A stretch of 6,806 nucleotides of DNA, from positions 1 to 6,806 of the forward strand of contig JAZNEY010000030.1 in assembly GCA_045588795.1 (NCBI GenBank). The letters are read 5' to 3'. The position numbers and the translations under genes are program-made. The stretch's first letter is position 1, and each line of letters starts with the position of its first letter. Shown piece by piece: positions 1 to 5,865 of this stretch. The notes below the pieces were generated by a model that made no database searches, was not told the DNA's origin, and was given only the letters and a program-made list of their open reading frames with translations. The stretch comes from UMGS1908 sp045588795 (lineage in GTDB: Bacteria > Bacillota > Clostridia > Christensenellales > UBA1242).

Positions 1-125
1 ATTTTATGCCAAAAATGACACAAAAATGTGCATTTTAAAAAATGTGGTGTTATTATTGCAAATGTACAAATCACAATAAAGTTTCGATACAAAAAGCAGA
101 AGTTTTTAATTATATTTCAAAAACA
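1..125. other. AT-rich left edge with no supported gene
   Basis: I find no coding frame with a ribosome site here, and no RNA gene. The stretch is AT-rich, with several AAAATG-like words and a short CACA-AAAA-TGTG inverted repeat. Its right end carries the T-tract (minus-strand sense) of the terminator of the next gene. It may be the flank of a gene lying outside the window. Confidence 0.5.
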
Positions 126-158
126 AAAAAGTAACCAATTGCTGTTTGGCTACTTTTT
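119..158 (-). terminator. Intrinsic terminator of the small membrane-protein gene
   Basis: On the minus strand a 13-bp stem (146-158 pairing with 126-138) includes one G-U pair and closes a 7-nt loop. It is followed by TTTTTTGTTTTT at 130-119. The hairpin begins 3 nt after the stop codon of the minus-strand gene. The stem is rich in A-T at its base, so the T-tract merges with it, but the inner CCAA/TTGG part and AGTA/TACT part are clear. Confidence 0.8.
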
Positions 159-161
159 AAT

Positions 162-557
162 TTACATAGATAGTTCTTCTTCTGTTTTTGTTTCTGGATT
201 TGTATTGGTTAGAGGTTTTTCTTCCACCCTATTTGCCTGTTGTTTCATTGATACCTCTTTTGCACTTGCTTTGTATGCCTTTAATAGTTCATCATCACTT
301 GCACAAAATCTTAATGGCTGTTTTGGTTTCAAACTTTCAAGATATTCTTTTTTTAGACTTTGTACGTGTGGTTTTGATTTTTTGTAATCAATAACGAATA
401 TAACTATCATCACCATTGTTCCAATTGTTGACACTATTAATGGTACAATCATTAGTGTAATATTAATGCTGGTAAGTTCAAGCAAAACTAATTCGATTAT
501 CAATGTTGACCAAAAAAATAGGGTTAATCCAGAAAATACTCTTGCGTTTTTAATCAT
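162..557 (-). CDS. Small membrane protein with two N-terminal helices, unknown function
   Basis: The 131-residue protein is not one I recognise. Residues 8-28 and 32-57 are two hydrophobic helices separated by a very short turn (LTSIN), so it should sit as a hairpin in the membrane. The following 75 residues are polar: a basic stretch (DYKKSKPHVQSLKKEY), then a segment ending in a Lys/Glu/Thr/Pro-rich, probably disordered tail. By the positive-inside rule both termini are likely cytoplasmic (inference). I prefer ATG at 557: the AGGGA purine block at about 566-570 is 8-10 nt upstream. The longer reading from GTG at 566 would place that block only about 2 nt from the start; TTG at 563 is a further possibility. 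A full-consensus promoter lies just upstream and a terminator just downstream, so this looks like a well-expressed single-gene unit. Presence of a gene is likely; the function is unknown. Confidence 0.75.
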   Translation of the reverse strand: MIKNARVFSGLTLFFWSTLIIELVLLELTSINITLMIVPLIVSTIGTMVMIVIFVIDYKKSKPHVQSLKKEYLESLKPKQPLRFCASDDELLKAYKASAKEVSMKQQANRVEEKPLTNTNPETKTEEELSM

Positions 558-587
558 TTTCAACACTTCCCTGCTTTCTATGTTTAA

Positions 588-616
588 ATTATATTATTTT
601 TGAAGTCAGTTGTCAA
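588..616 (-). promoter_or_regulatory. Consensus promoter of the small membrane-protein gene
   Basis: Minus strand: TTGACA (616-611), exactly 17 nt, then TATAAT (593-588). Both hexamers match the housekeeping sigma consensus at every position. The predicted start near 581 gives a leader of about 24 nt before the ATG at 557. This is the best-matching promoter in the window. Confidence 0.85.
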
Positions 617-638
617 GTGTTGATTGTTATTGTATTAA
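610..638 (+). promoter_or_regulatory. Possible divergent promoter of the 85-residue gene
   Basis: TTGTCA (610-615) is followed after 17 nt by TATTAA (633-638), a 5/6 and 4/6 match. The -35 hexamer lies on almost the same bases as the -35 of the opposite promoter, because TTGTCAA reads TTGACAA on the other strand. The -10 is only fair, and TTGATT (620-625) with TTTATT (642-647) is an alternative. Confidence 0.4.
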
Positions 639-687
639 TGCTTTATTTGTTGATTTGTAATTAATAAACAAAAGGAGATTAAAAAAA

Positions 688-945
688 ATGGAAAATGAAG
701 TTTTAGAAAAATTAGAGGCTTTAAATTTGAACAAGGGTTTATTCAATTTGATTGATAGTACGGCTTTGACTGGTTCTGATAAGTGGGAGTTATTAACTTT
801 TGCATATGAATTTGTTGTGAATGGAAAATTGATTAATATATCTAAGCATAATGATTCTGCAATTGACAAACTTTATCCTATATGCAGAGAAATCAGAAAA
901 TCTAAAACAAAATACTTGAATAACGGTTTGGTTGAAATTGCATAA
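688..945 (+). CDS. Small 85-residue hypothetical protein
   Basis: I do not recognise a family. The protein is soluble, with no signal peptide or membrane helix. It looks mostly helical: residues 3-13 (EVLEKLEALNL) and 32-45 (KWELLTFAYEFVV) are amphipathic, and 57-75 is a charged segment with several Lys and Arg. It carries one cysteine (in PICREIRKS). The start is well supported: AGGAG at 673-677, 10 nt before ATG at 688. It stands between a divergent membrane-protein gene and the deacetylase gene, about 170 nt from the latter, and need not be co-transcribed with it. Small helical proteins of this size can be regulators, antitoxin-like partners or adaptor proteins, but nothing here decides among them. 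Confidence 0.65.
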   Translation: MENEVLEKLEALNLNKGLFNLIDSTALTGSDKWELLTFAYEFVVNGKLINISKHNDSAIDKLYPICREIRKSKTKYLNNGLVEIA

Positions 946-967
946 AAAGTAGCATTTTTGTGAATAT

Positions 968-997
968 TTGATGGTGTAACTTCATAGCATTTATTAT
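968..997 (+). promoter_or_regulatory. Weak candidate promoter for the deacetylase-SSB unit
   Basis: TTGATG (968-973), an 18-nt spacer and TATTAT (992-997) match the housekeeping consensus at 4/6 and 5/6. It would give a leader of roughly 115 nt before the ATG at 1118. A TATAAT at 1090-1095 is closer, but it has no -35 and would start the transcript inside the ribosome site. The assignment is tentative. Confidence 0.25.
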
Positions 998-1117
998 CTA
1001 AAACTCTTGTGCTTTAGTTTTTAATCTTGGCTTACAAAATTAGTTAGTCTTTCGACATTATTTTGTTAAGTGCAGTTTACAAAAAAATTTATAATTGAAG
1101 GAGTATTCGCAAAAATT

Positions 1118-1885
1118 ATGAGGTTCTTATGTTTAAGTGCTAAACCGTTTAAAATTATATTAACTCTTGCTATTGTTGCTGTAATTGCTTCAACTGCTGT
1201 TTACAAATCTTCATCTGCTAGTGTATATAATGGCTACGCGGACAGAAAACTTCCAATTTATGGAGTTCAAACTGATAAAAAGGAAATTGCTATTACTTTT
1301 GATGCTGCGTATGGCAGTGAAGAGACATTAAAAATTATTGATATATTAAAGCAAAAGAATGTTACAGCTACATTTTTCTTGGTTGGGTTTTGGGTTGAAA
1401 AATATCCAGATTTAGTTAAAACACTTTTTGATAGTGGTATTGAAATTGGAACTCATTCAAACACACACCCTTATATGTCTAAATTGTCAGCATCTCAAAT
1501 GCAGGCAGAACTTGCTACCTCTGTTGATTTAATTAAAAATATCACAGGTAAAGATGTTGAATTATTTAGGCCTCCATATGGTGATTACAATGACACGCTA
1601 ATTAGTGTTGCTGATGAGTTAAAATTAAAAACTATTCAATGGAGTGTCGATTCACTCGACTGGAAGGGGTTAACAACATCTCAGATGATGGCAAGAATAA
1701 CGCCAAGTGTTGAAAATGGCAGTATTATTTTATTTCACAACAATTCAGACCATATTGTTGAGGCTTTGCCTGTGATAATAGATACATTGACCGAACAAGG
1801 ATATTCGCTTGTACACGTGTCAGATTTAATTTATAAGGACAACTTTACAATTAACAACAATGGAATACAAATTAAAAATCAATAA
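1118..1885 (+). CDS. Membrane-anchored polysaccharide deacetylase, PdaB-like (CE4 family)
   Basis: A 255-residue protein of the NodB/CE4 fold, which removes N-acetyl groups from cell-wall or related glycans using a divalent metal. Residues 11-27 form one hydrophobic signal-anchor helix; the catalytic domain (about 55-240) should lie outside the membrane. Motifs in order: TFDAAYG (60-66), with Asp62 in the catalytic-base position; HSNTH (113-117), with the two metal-binding histidines His113 and His117; RPPYG (151-155); DSLDW (178-182); LFHN (205-208), with His207. The second Asp of the classical TFDD motif, a metal ligand, is Ala63; from memory, clostridial PdaB-like proteins often vary here. 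The overall pattern (IKATFFLVG-type strand, GDYN, WSVDSLDW) resembles sporulation PdaB proteins, but a role in sporulation is not shown here. ATG 1118 is chosen because AAGGAG at 1098-1103 precedes it (spacing 14 nt, rather long); a GTG at 1070 has no ribosome site. The SSB-like gene follows after 19 nt, so the two are probably one transcript. Confidence 0.88.
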   Translation: MRFLCLSAKPFKIILTLAIVAVIASTAVYKSSSASVYNGYADRKLPIYGVQTDKKEIAITFDAAYGSEETLKIIDILKQKNVTATFFLVGFWVEKYPDLVKTLFDSGIEIGTHSNTHPYMSKLSASQMQAELATSVDLIKNITGKDVELFRPPYGDYNDTLISVADELKLKTIQWSVDSLDWKGLTTSQMMARITPSVENGSIILFHNNSDHIVEALPVIIDTLTEQGYSLVHVSDLIYKDNFTINNNGIQIKNQ

Positions 1886-1904
1886 ACAACAAAAGGAGGA
1901 TACT

Positions 1905-2543
1905 ATGAATAGTATTAATGAGAAAAACAACATTGCACACATTTCCGGGAGGGTTACAGAAGAACCAAAATTTTCGCACTTAATTTTAGGTGAGGGATTT
2001 TACGATTTAAAACTTGAAGTGCCAAGATTAAGCGCTGAAAGCGATACAATTCCTGTTACTATTTCTGAGCGATTAATTGACAATCTAAAAATTGGTGATG
2101 AATTGTCGGTTGATGGTGAATTTAGAAGTTATAACAAATATGATGATGGCAAATCAAAGCTAATTTTGACCCTTTTTGCCAAAGAGCTTACGGATATAGA
2201 TGAACTTCGCAACACAAATACCATATCTTTAACGGGTTATATTTGTAAAGAGCCAATATACAGAACTACACCTTTTGGTCGTGAAATTTGTGATTGTTTA
2301 GTCGCCGTAAATCGAGCATATAACAAAAGCGATTATATACCTTGTATAGCTTGGGGCAGGAATGCTAGATTTGTAAAAAATTTAGAAGTTGGTGAAAAAA
2401 TTAGTTTGACTGGAAGAATTCAAAGTCGTAAATATCAAAAGAAAATTGACGAAGATAAAATTGAAGATAGAGTTGCTTATGAAATTTCAATTTCTTCAAT
2501 TGCTCTTGCTGATAGTGATGGCTTGGCTTCTGGTGAGAACTAA
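1905..2543 (+). CDS. Tandem-OB single-stranded-DNA-binding-like protein
   Basis: The 212-residue protein contains two OB-type domains of the SSB kind. The first, about residues 9-95, is divergent (NIAHISGRVTEEPKF... IPVTISERLIDNLKIGDELSVDGEF). The second, about 106-200, has the typical SSB order: a GYICKEP strand, the TPFGREICDCLVAVNR strand pair, YIPCIAWGRNARF, then GEKISLTGRIQSRKY. Proteins of this architecture are known in Clostridia, usually annotated simply as single-stranded DNA-binding protein. Unlike housekeeping SSB, the C-terminus (about 200-212) is short, with no DDDIPF-like acidic tip for recruiting replication partners, so it is probably not the main replicative SSB; I infer an accessory role. 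ATG 1905 is chosen over an upstream in-frame ATG at 1860, because AGGAGG at 1894-1899 stands 5 nt before it, whereas the 1860 start overlaps the deacetylase and has no such site. A terminator follows directly. Confidence 0.88.
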   Translation: MNSINEKNNIAHISGRVTEEPKFSHLILGEGFYDLKLEVPRLSAESDTIPVTISERLIDNLKIGDELSVDGEFRSYNKYDDGKSKLILTLFAKELTDIDELRNTNTISLTGYICKEPIYRTTPFGREICDCLVAVNRAYNKSDYIPCIAWGRNARFVKNLEVGEKISLTGRIQSRKYQKKIDEDKIEDRVAYEISISSIALADSDGLASGEN

Positions 2544-2551
2544 CAAAATAT

Positions 2552-2586
2552 GGGAGTGTATGAAAAATACACTCTCTTTATTTTTT
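2552..2586 (+). terminator. Intrinsic terminator after the SSB-like gene
   Basis: A 10-bp stem, GGGAGTGTAT (2552-2561) with ATACACTCTC (2567-2576), has one G-U pair and a GAAAA loop. It is followed by TTTATTTTTT. It starts 8 nt after the stop codon and closes the deacetylase-SSB unit. Confidence 0.9.
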
Positions 2587-2594
2587 AAAATAAC

Positions 2595-2623
2595 TTGCAA
2601 TTTCCATACTTGTTTTATATACT
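2595..2623 (+). promoter_or_regulatory. Promoter of the glycosyltransferase gene
   Basis: TTGCAA (2595-2600), 17 nt, then TATACT (2618-2623): 4/6 and 5/6 to consensus with ideal spacing. It lies between the preceding terminator and the ribosome site AAGGAG (2631-2636). The predicted start near 2630 would leave a very short leader of about 13 nt, barely enough to include the ribosome site. Confidence 0.6.
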
Positions 2624-2642
2624 AAATTAAAAGGAGAAAGTT

Positions 2643-3794
2643 ATGGAATTAAAAGGAGTTTTAATGCTTTCAGATTCTTTTTTTCCAGTTAATGGAGGAA
2701 GAGAAGTTGTTATTGATAACTTGATGAAGTGCTTTGATGGTAAACTTAATGCTTTACTTGGGGTTCCGGTTTTTAAAAAACATTTGCCTTTTGATGATAG
2801 TAGTTTATCTTACAGGGTTATAAGATGTAAGTCGATATCCTACACTAAAAATGAGGTACTTGCAAAACCTGACAGAAAATTTAAAAAGTATATTCAAAAA
2901 GAAATACAAGAGGGAAAAATACAGGTAATACATATTCAAACAAAATATGGATTGATGAAATATGCTTTGAAACTTAGAAGGAAATATGCTTTGCCGGTTG
3001 TTACAACTGTGCACACCAATTATCCAGAAGTGTATAAAAAGAATGTAAGAATACCTCTACTTTCTAAAATTCTATTGAAGCGAGTTGTAAAAATCTTAAA
3101 CAAAGTTGACCTTGTTACAACAGTGTCTGAATATATGAAAACGAGGCTTGTTTCAATGGGTGTTAAAACTAAAATTGAAGTTGTTACTAATGGCAATAAG
3201 TTCGCAAAGTCCACAGTTGACTCTGGAAATATTAATATTTTTAATAAAAAATATAATTTAAATAATAATAAAAATATATTATTATTTGTTGGTAGATTGA
3301 GTCCTGAAAAATCAATAGATGTTATAATTGAAGCACTTTCATATGTGCAAAATGCGTTCAAAATGGTGTTTATTGGGGGCGGTGATATAAATTTGTACTC
3401 CTGCTTGGCGAAAAAGTATAACGTGGCAGAAAAGTGCCAATTTTTAGGTCAAATTAACAACCTAAAAGAGCAGGCTACTTTGTTTGCCGGTGCAGATTTT
3501 CAAATTTTTCCATCTGCAACGGAAACTTTTGGTATGACAATATCAGAGTGTGGTGTTCTTGGAACACCATCAATTGTTATGAGGGGTATGGCAACAGCTG
3601 AGCATATCGAAGATGGGTTCAATGGCTTTATTTTTGATGGCTCGGCAAAAGATTTGGCAAAAAAGATTGATGAGGTTTTAAGCGATAAAGAAAAATTGAA
3701 CGTGGTGAGCGAAAACGCAAAAAAAACTTTTAATTTAACATGGGATGAAGTTGCTGATAAGTATGTAGAAATTTACAACAATTTAATTAATTAG
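2643..3794 (+). CDS. GT4-family (GT-B fold) glycosyltransferase
   Basis: The 383-residue protein has the two Rossmann domains of GT-B enzymes. The N-terminal acceptor domain contains SDSFFPVNGGRE (10-21), whose glycine-rich loop normally contacts the donor phosphate, and TTVHTNYPE (121-129), with His124. The C-terminal nucleotide-sugar domain starts near FVGRLSPEKS (215-224). It carries the GT4 E-x7-E signature at Glu294 and Glu302 (ETFGMTISE), then a GTPSIVMRGMATAEHIEDGFNG-type donor-binding region. There is no signal peptide or membrane span; a basic surface (FKKYIQK, LLKRVVKILNK) would suit peripheral membrane binding. The closest functional picture is the retaining lipid glycosyltransferases, such as diacylglycerol glucosyltransferases, or other envelope GT4 enzymes. 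Donor and acceptor cannot be read from the sequence. ATG 2643 has AAGGAG 6 nt upstream. It is a single-gene unit with its own promoter and terminator. Confidence 0.9.
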   Translation: MELKGVLMLSDSFFPVNGGREVVIDNLMKCFDGKLNALLGVPVFKKHLPFDDSSLSYRVIRCKSISYTKNEVLAKPDRKFKKYIQKEIQEGKIQVIHIQTKYGLMKYALKLRRKYALPVVTTVHTNYPEVYKKNVRIPLLSKILLKRVVKILNKVDLVTTVSEYMKTRLVSMGVKTKIEVVTNGNKFAKSTVDSGNINIFNKKYNLNNNKNILLFVGRLSPEKSIDVIIEALSYVQNAFKMVFIGGGDINLYSCLAKKYNVAEKCQFLGQINNLKEQATLFAGADFQIFPSATETFGMTISECGVLGTPSIVMRGMATAEHIEDGFNGFIFDGSAKDLAKKIDEVLSDKEKLNVVSENAKKTFNLTWDEVADKYVEIYNNLIN

Positions 3795-3799
3795 TTGAC

Positions 3800-3833
3800 A
3801 AAAGGTACAGGGGTTATTCCCTGTACCTTTTTA
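3800..3833. terminator. Bidirectional terminator between convergent genes
   Basis: A perfect 13-bp stem (3800-3812 with 3819-3831), including GGTACAGGG/CCCTGTACC, closes a 6-nt loop GTTATT. It ends in TTTTT on the plus strand and TTTT on the minus strand. It lies 5 nt after the glycosyltransferase stop and 11 nt after the metallopeptidase-like stop, so it can end transcripts from both sides. The plus direction is probably stronger. Confidence 0.9.
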
Positions 3834-3842
3834 GATGTAAAA

Positions 3843-4796
3843 TTAATTTACTATTTCATCAAATAATTGTTGTTGAATAGATGGTTTGTATTTTAATATT
3901 TCTTTAAATTCCTCGATTTTCTTTTTTCGAGCTTCTTTAGTTTTACATTTATATAATGCATATCTACAAGCGTAATATAATAATTTGTCTGGATTTGCAG
4001 AGTTATCATCATTGTTTATTTTGTTAAGTTCTTCAAAAGTTATATTTTCATTTTTCATTACCTCGTCAAAATCATCAGCAAAAGCTCGTAGGTCTTCTTT
4101 TTCCCCAAAATATGCATTTATTAGTAACTCGTTTGACATGTCTAGCAACATGATTTTCATTGGTAGATGTGAATCATACCCACTGGCGTATGTTTTTTTC
4201 TTCGACGGGTTAATGATTTTAACGCCAAAATCTTCCACTATTTCATCATAATTCTCGTCGAAAAATATACTTGCAAGTGCATCTGTTAAACCTTCATTTA
4301 ACCAGTTTCCAGATTTTGATTGAAACATATTAGATTCTCTAACTGAATACGAAAGACCAAATTTATAGACTGCATTCTCTTCAGAAAGAAATTTCAAGAG
4401 CTCAGAAAATACATGCGTTATTTCATGCAGAAAAGTATCTGGCCATTTTAACCTGTCGTATAATAAGGCGATTGCAGGGGTTATTGTTCCGTACTTTTTC
4501 CCATCGCTTTCTAAATTTGTTGTTATATCTTGTACCACATAAACACCGCTTGTGTGTGGTGGCATAGGACAACTTGCATCACGGCAATCTCTTGTTCGTG
4601 GTATAGTGGTGCCTACTTCAACAAAAAACTCTGTCGTGTTGTTAAGGGCATGCTTCATTCTGTCTTTAATTGTATCGTTTTTAATGTATTTTAAAAGAAA
4701 TTCATAATATCTTTTTGCCCATTTTGTATGCAAATAGGAAAGTTTTTGAAGTTGGTCGTTATCCATTTTATTTGTTAAATCGATTACGTTTTTCAT
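3843..4796 (-). CDS. HExxH metallopeptidase-like protein of unknown family
   Basis: I do not recognise this 317-residue protein, but it carries a zinc-protease signature. FLHEITHVF (122-130) gives the HExxH core His124, Glu125 and His128. NWLNEGLTDALAS (164-176) supplies a likely third ligand, Glu168, 40 residues later, with Asp172 after it. This NEGxxD arrangement resembles that of gluzincins such as the M4 and M36 families. There is no signal peptide or membrane helix, so it is probably cytoplasmic. The N-terminal 60 residues are helical and basic. Residues 66-82 form a compact Pro/Cys segment with Cys71 and Cys76 (DCRDASCPMPPH). The last 70 residues are highly charged and helical. ATG 4796 has AAAAAGG 9 nt upstream. 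The gene follows tRNA-Arg after a 21-nt gap with no terminator, so it probably shares the tRNA's promoter. Three of its ten arginines use CGA, rare in its neighbours. Peptidase activity is inferred; the substrate is unknown. Confidence 0.8.
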   Translation of the reverse strand: MKNVIDLTNKMDNDQLQKLSYLHTKWAKRYYEFLLKYIKNDTIKDRMKHALNNTTEFFVEVGTTIPRTRDCRDASCPMPPHTSGVYVVQDITTNLESDGKKYGTITPAIALLYDRLKWPDTFLHEITHVFSELLKFLSEENAVYKFGLSYSVRESNMFQSKSGNWLNEGLTDALASIFFDENYDEIVEDFGVKIINPSKKKTYASGYDSHLPMKIMLLDMSNELLINAYFGEKEDLRAFADDFDEVMKNENITFEELNKINNDDNSANPDKLLYYACRYALYKCKTKEARKKKIEEFKEILKYKPSIQQQLFDEIVN

Positions 4797-4817
4797 TTCG
4801 TATTACCTTTTTATTTA

Positions 4818-4894
4818 TGGTGCTTCGCGAGGGATTCGAACCCCCGACCTTACGGTTCGAAGCCGTCTACTCTATCCAGCTGAGCTAGCGAAGC
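4818..4894 (-). tRNA. tRNA-Arg, anticodon UCG
   Basis: A 77-nt cloverleaf with encoded CCA. The acceptor stem is GCTTCGC/GCGAAGC with discriminator A. The D arm is GCTC-AGCTGGATA-GAGT. The anticodon arm is GACGG-CTTCGAA-CCGTA, with anticodon TCG. The variable loop is AGGTC and the T arm is GGGGG-TTCGAAT-CCCTC. Base 27 and base 43 (G-A) do not pair; all other stems are sound, with one G-U in the D stem and one in the T stem. By the standard code it reads CGA, and possibly other CGN codons by wobble. The CDS for the metallopeptidase-like protein begins 21 nt after its 3' end. Confidence 0.95.
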
Positions 4895-4927
4895 ATTTTG
4901 ATTAGATTTATCTTTTTTATGTTTTGA

Positions 4928-4956
4928 ATTATATCATTATTGACTGTATTTGTAAA
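4928..4956 (-). promoter_or_regulatory. Promoter of tRNA-Arg and probably the downstream gene
   Basis: Minus strand: TTTACA (4956-4951), 17 nt, then TATAAT (4933-4928): 5/6 and 6/6 to consensus with ideal spacing. Transcription should begin near 4921, about 26 nt before the mature tRNA 5' end. Confidence 0.8.
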
Positions 4957-4991
4957 GTTTTTACAATAATTTCAATTATTTTGTTTCAATC

Positions 4992-5009
4992 ATTTGCGGT
5001 TAAGCAAAT
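4992..5009. repeat. Short inverted repeat overlapping the par promoter
   Basis: ATTTGC (4992-4997) and GCAAAT (5004-5009) flank a 6-nt centre and cover the proposed -35 of parA. Such a position suits an operator, but the arms are short and may be chance in AT-rich DNA. The following T-run is also compatible with a weak hairpin end. Confidence 0.3.
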
Positions 5010-5022
5010 TTTTATATATAAT
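4994..5022 (+). promoter_or_regulatory. Candidate promoter of the parA-parB operon
   Basis: TTGCGG (4994-4999), 17 nt, then a perfect TATAAT (5017-5022). The -35 matches only 3/6. The predicted start near 5029 leaves a leader of about 27 nt containing AGAAGGAG (5043-5050) before ATG 5056. It is divergent from the tRNA promoter; the two -35 hexamers are 37 nt apart. Confidence 0.5.
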
Positions 5023-5055
5023 ATATTTATATAAAAATAAATAGAAGGAGTTGCT

Positions 5056-5865
5056 ATGGGAAAAATTATCGCTTTTGCCAATCAAAAAGGCGGTGTAGGC
5101 AAAACTACAAGCTGTGTAAATGTTTCGGCTTCGCTGGCTGTTATGGGCAAAAAGGTGCTTTTGATTGATATAGACCCGCAAGGTAATGCTTCAAGCGGTG
5201 TTGGTGTTAAAAAAAATGCATCTATGAAATCAGTCTATAACTTAATTGTTGGTGATGCTAGTATTGAAGAAGTTGTTCAACATTCCCCAATAGAAAATTT
5301 TGATATATTACCTGCAAATATCGATCTTGCTGGCGTTGAAGTTGAAATGGTTTATATGGAGACAAGAGAACAAATCATAAAAAAATTATTAAATAAAGTA
5401 AAAGATAGTTATGATTTCATAACAATTGATTGTCCACCATCACTTGGTTTGTTAACAATCAATGCACTAACAAGTGCAGATTCGGTGTTAATACCAATTC
5501 AGTGTGAGTTTTTTGCACTTGAGGGCTTAAGTCAATTGATGAACACTGTTAGACTTATTAAGAAGAAATTAAACCCAAATATAAAGATTGAGGGGGTTCT
5601 GCTTACTATGAGGGATTCAAGGTCAAGTCTTGGGGCTCAAGTAGCAGACGAAATTAAAAAACACTTTACATCAAGTGTTTATGAAACTACTATTCCGCGA
5701 AACATAAGGCTTGCTGAAGCGCCAAGTCATGGTTTGCCAATATATCTATATGATAGGAGTTGTGTTGGTTGCAGGGCTTACCTTGCACTTGCAGAAGAAA
5801 TTCTTGCAAAAAACGGAATGGAATTTAACAAAATTTTAACAGATGTTAAAAGGAGGAAAAAATGA
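5056..5865 (+). CDS. parA: Chromosome partition ATPase ParA (Soj)
   Basis: A 269-residue deviant-Walker ATPase that, with ParB and parS, helps segregate replicated origins and, in relatives such as Bacillus Soj, influences DnaA-dependent initiation. It starts directly with the ATPase fold and lacks the N-terminal helix-turn-helix of large plasmid ParA proteins, so it is the chromosomal Soj type. KGGVGKTT (11-18) is the deviant Walker A with signature Lys11 and Lys16. DIDPQGN (38-44) is the A' motif, and TIDCPPSLG with Asp125 is Walker B. The conserved PRNIRLAEAPSHG region and a GCRAYLALAEEI C-terminal helix complete the family pattern. The basic end (DVKRRKK) and several surface basic residues suit nonspecific DNA binding. 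The length fits the family. ATG 5056 has AGAAGGAG 5 nt upstream. Its stop overlaps the parB start by 4 nt (ATGA), showing translational coupling. Confidence 0.97.
   Translation: MGKIIAFANQKGGVGKTTSCVNVSASLAVMGKKVLLIDIDPQGNASSGVGVKKNASMKSVYNLIVGDASIEEVVQHSPIENFDILPANIDLAGVEVEMVYMETREQIIKKLLNKVKDSYDFITIDCPPSLGLLTINALTSADSVLIPIQCEFFALEGLSQLMNTVRLIKKKLNPNIKIEGVLLTMRDSRSSLGAQVADEIKKHFTSSVYETTIPRNIRLAEAPSHGLPIYLYDRSCVGCRAYLALAEEILAKNGMEFNKILTDVKRRKK

Noticed and set aside
941..962. Hairpin CATAAAAA/TTTTTGTG as a terminator of the 85-residue gene
   Set aside because: The stem is almost all A-T, overlaps the stop codon and has no following T-run.
961..989. Sporulation sigma-G-like promoter (TGAATA ... 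CATAGCA) before the PdaB-like gene
   Set aside because: The spacing is 16 nt and the -10 deviates from CATnnTA, so it is not better than chance in AT-rich DNA, despite the appealing link to PdaB.
1070..1117. Longer deacetylase start at GTG 1070 (16 extra residues)
   Set aside because: No ribosome site precedes 1070, whereas AAGGAG at 1098-1103 lies upstream of ATG 1118 and the signal-anchor helix begins properly from that Met.
1860..1904. Longer SSB-like start at ATG 1860 (15 extra residues)
   Set aside because: It overlaps the end of the deacetylase without a ribosome site, and AGGAGG at 1894-1899 clearly serves ATG 1905.
4818..4840. tRNA 3' end as an integration site for a mobile element
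   Set aside because: No direct repeat of the tRNA 3' segment and no integrase gene are seen elsewhere in the window.
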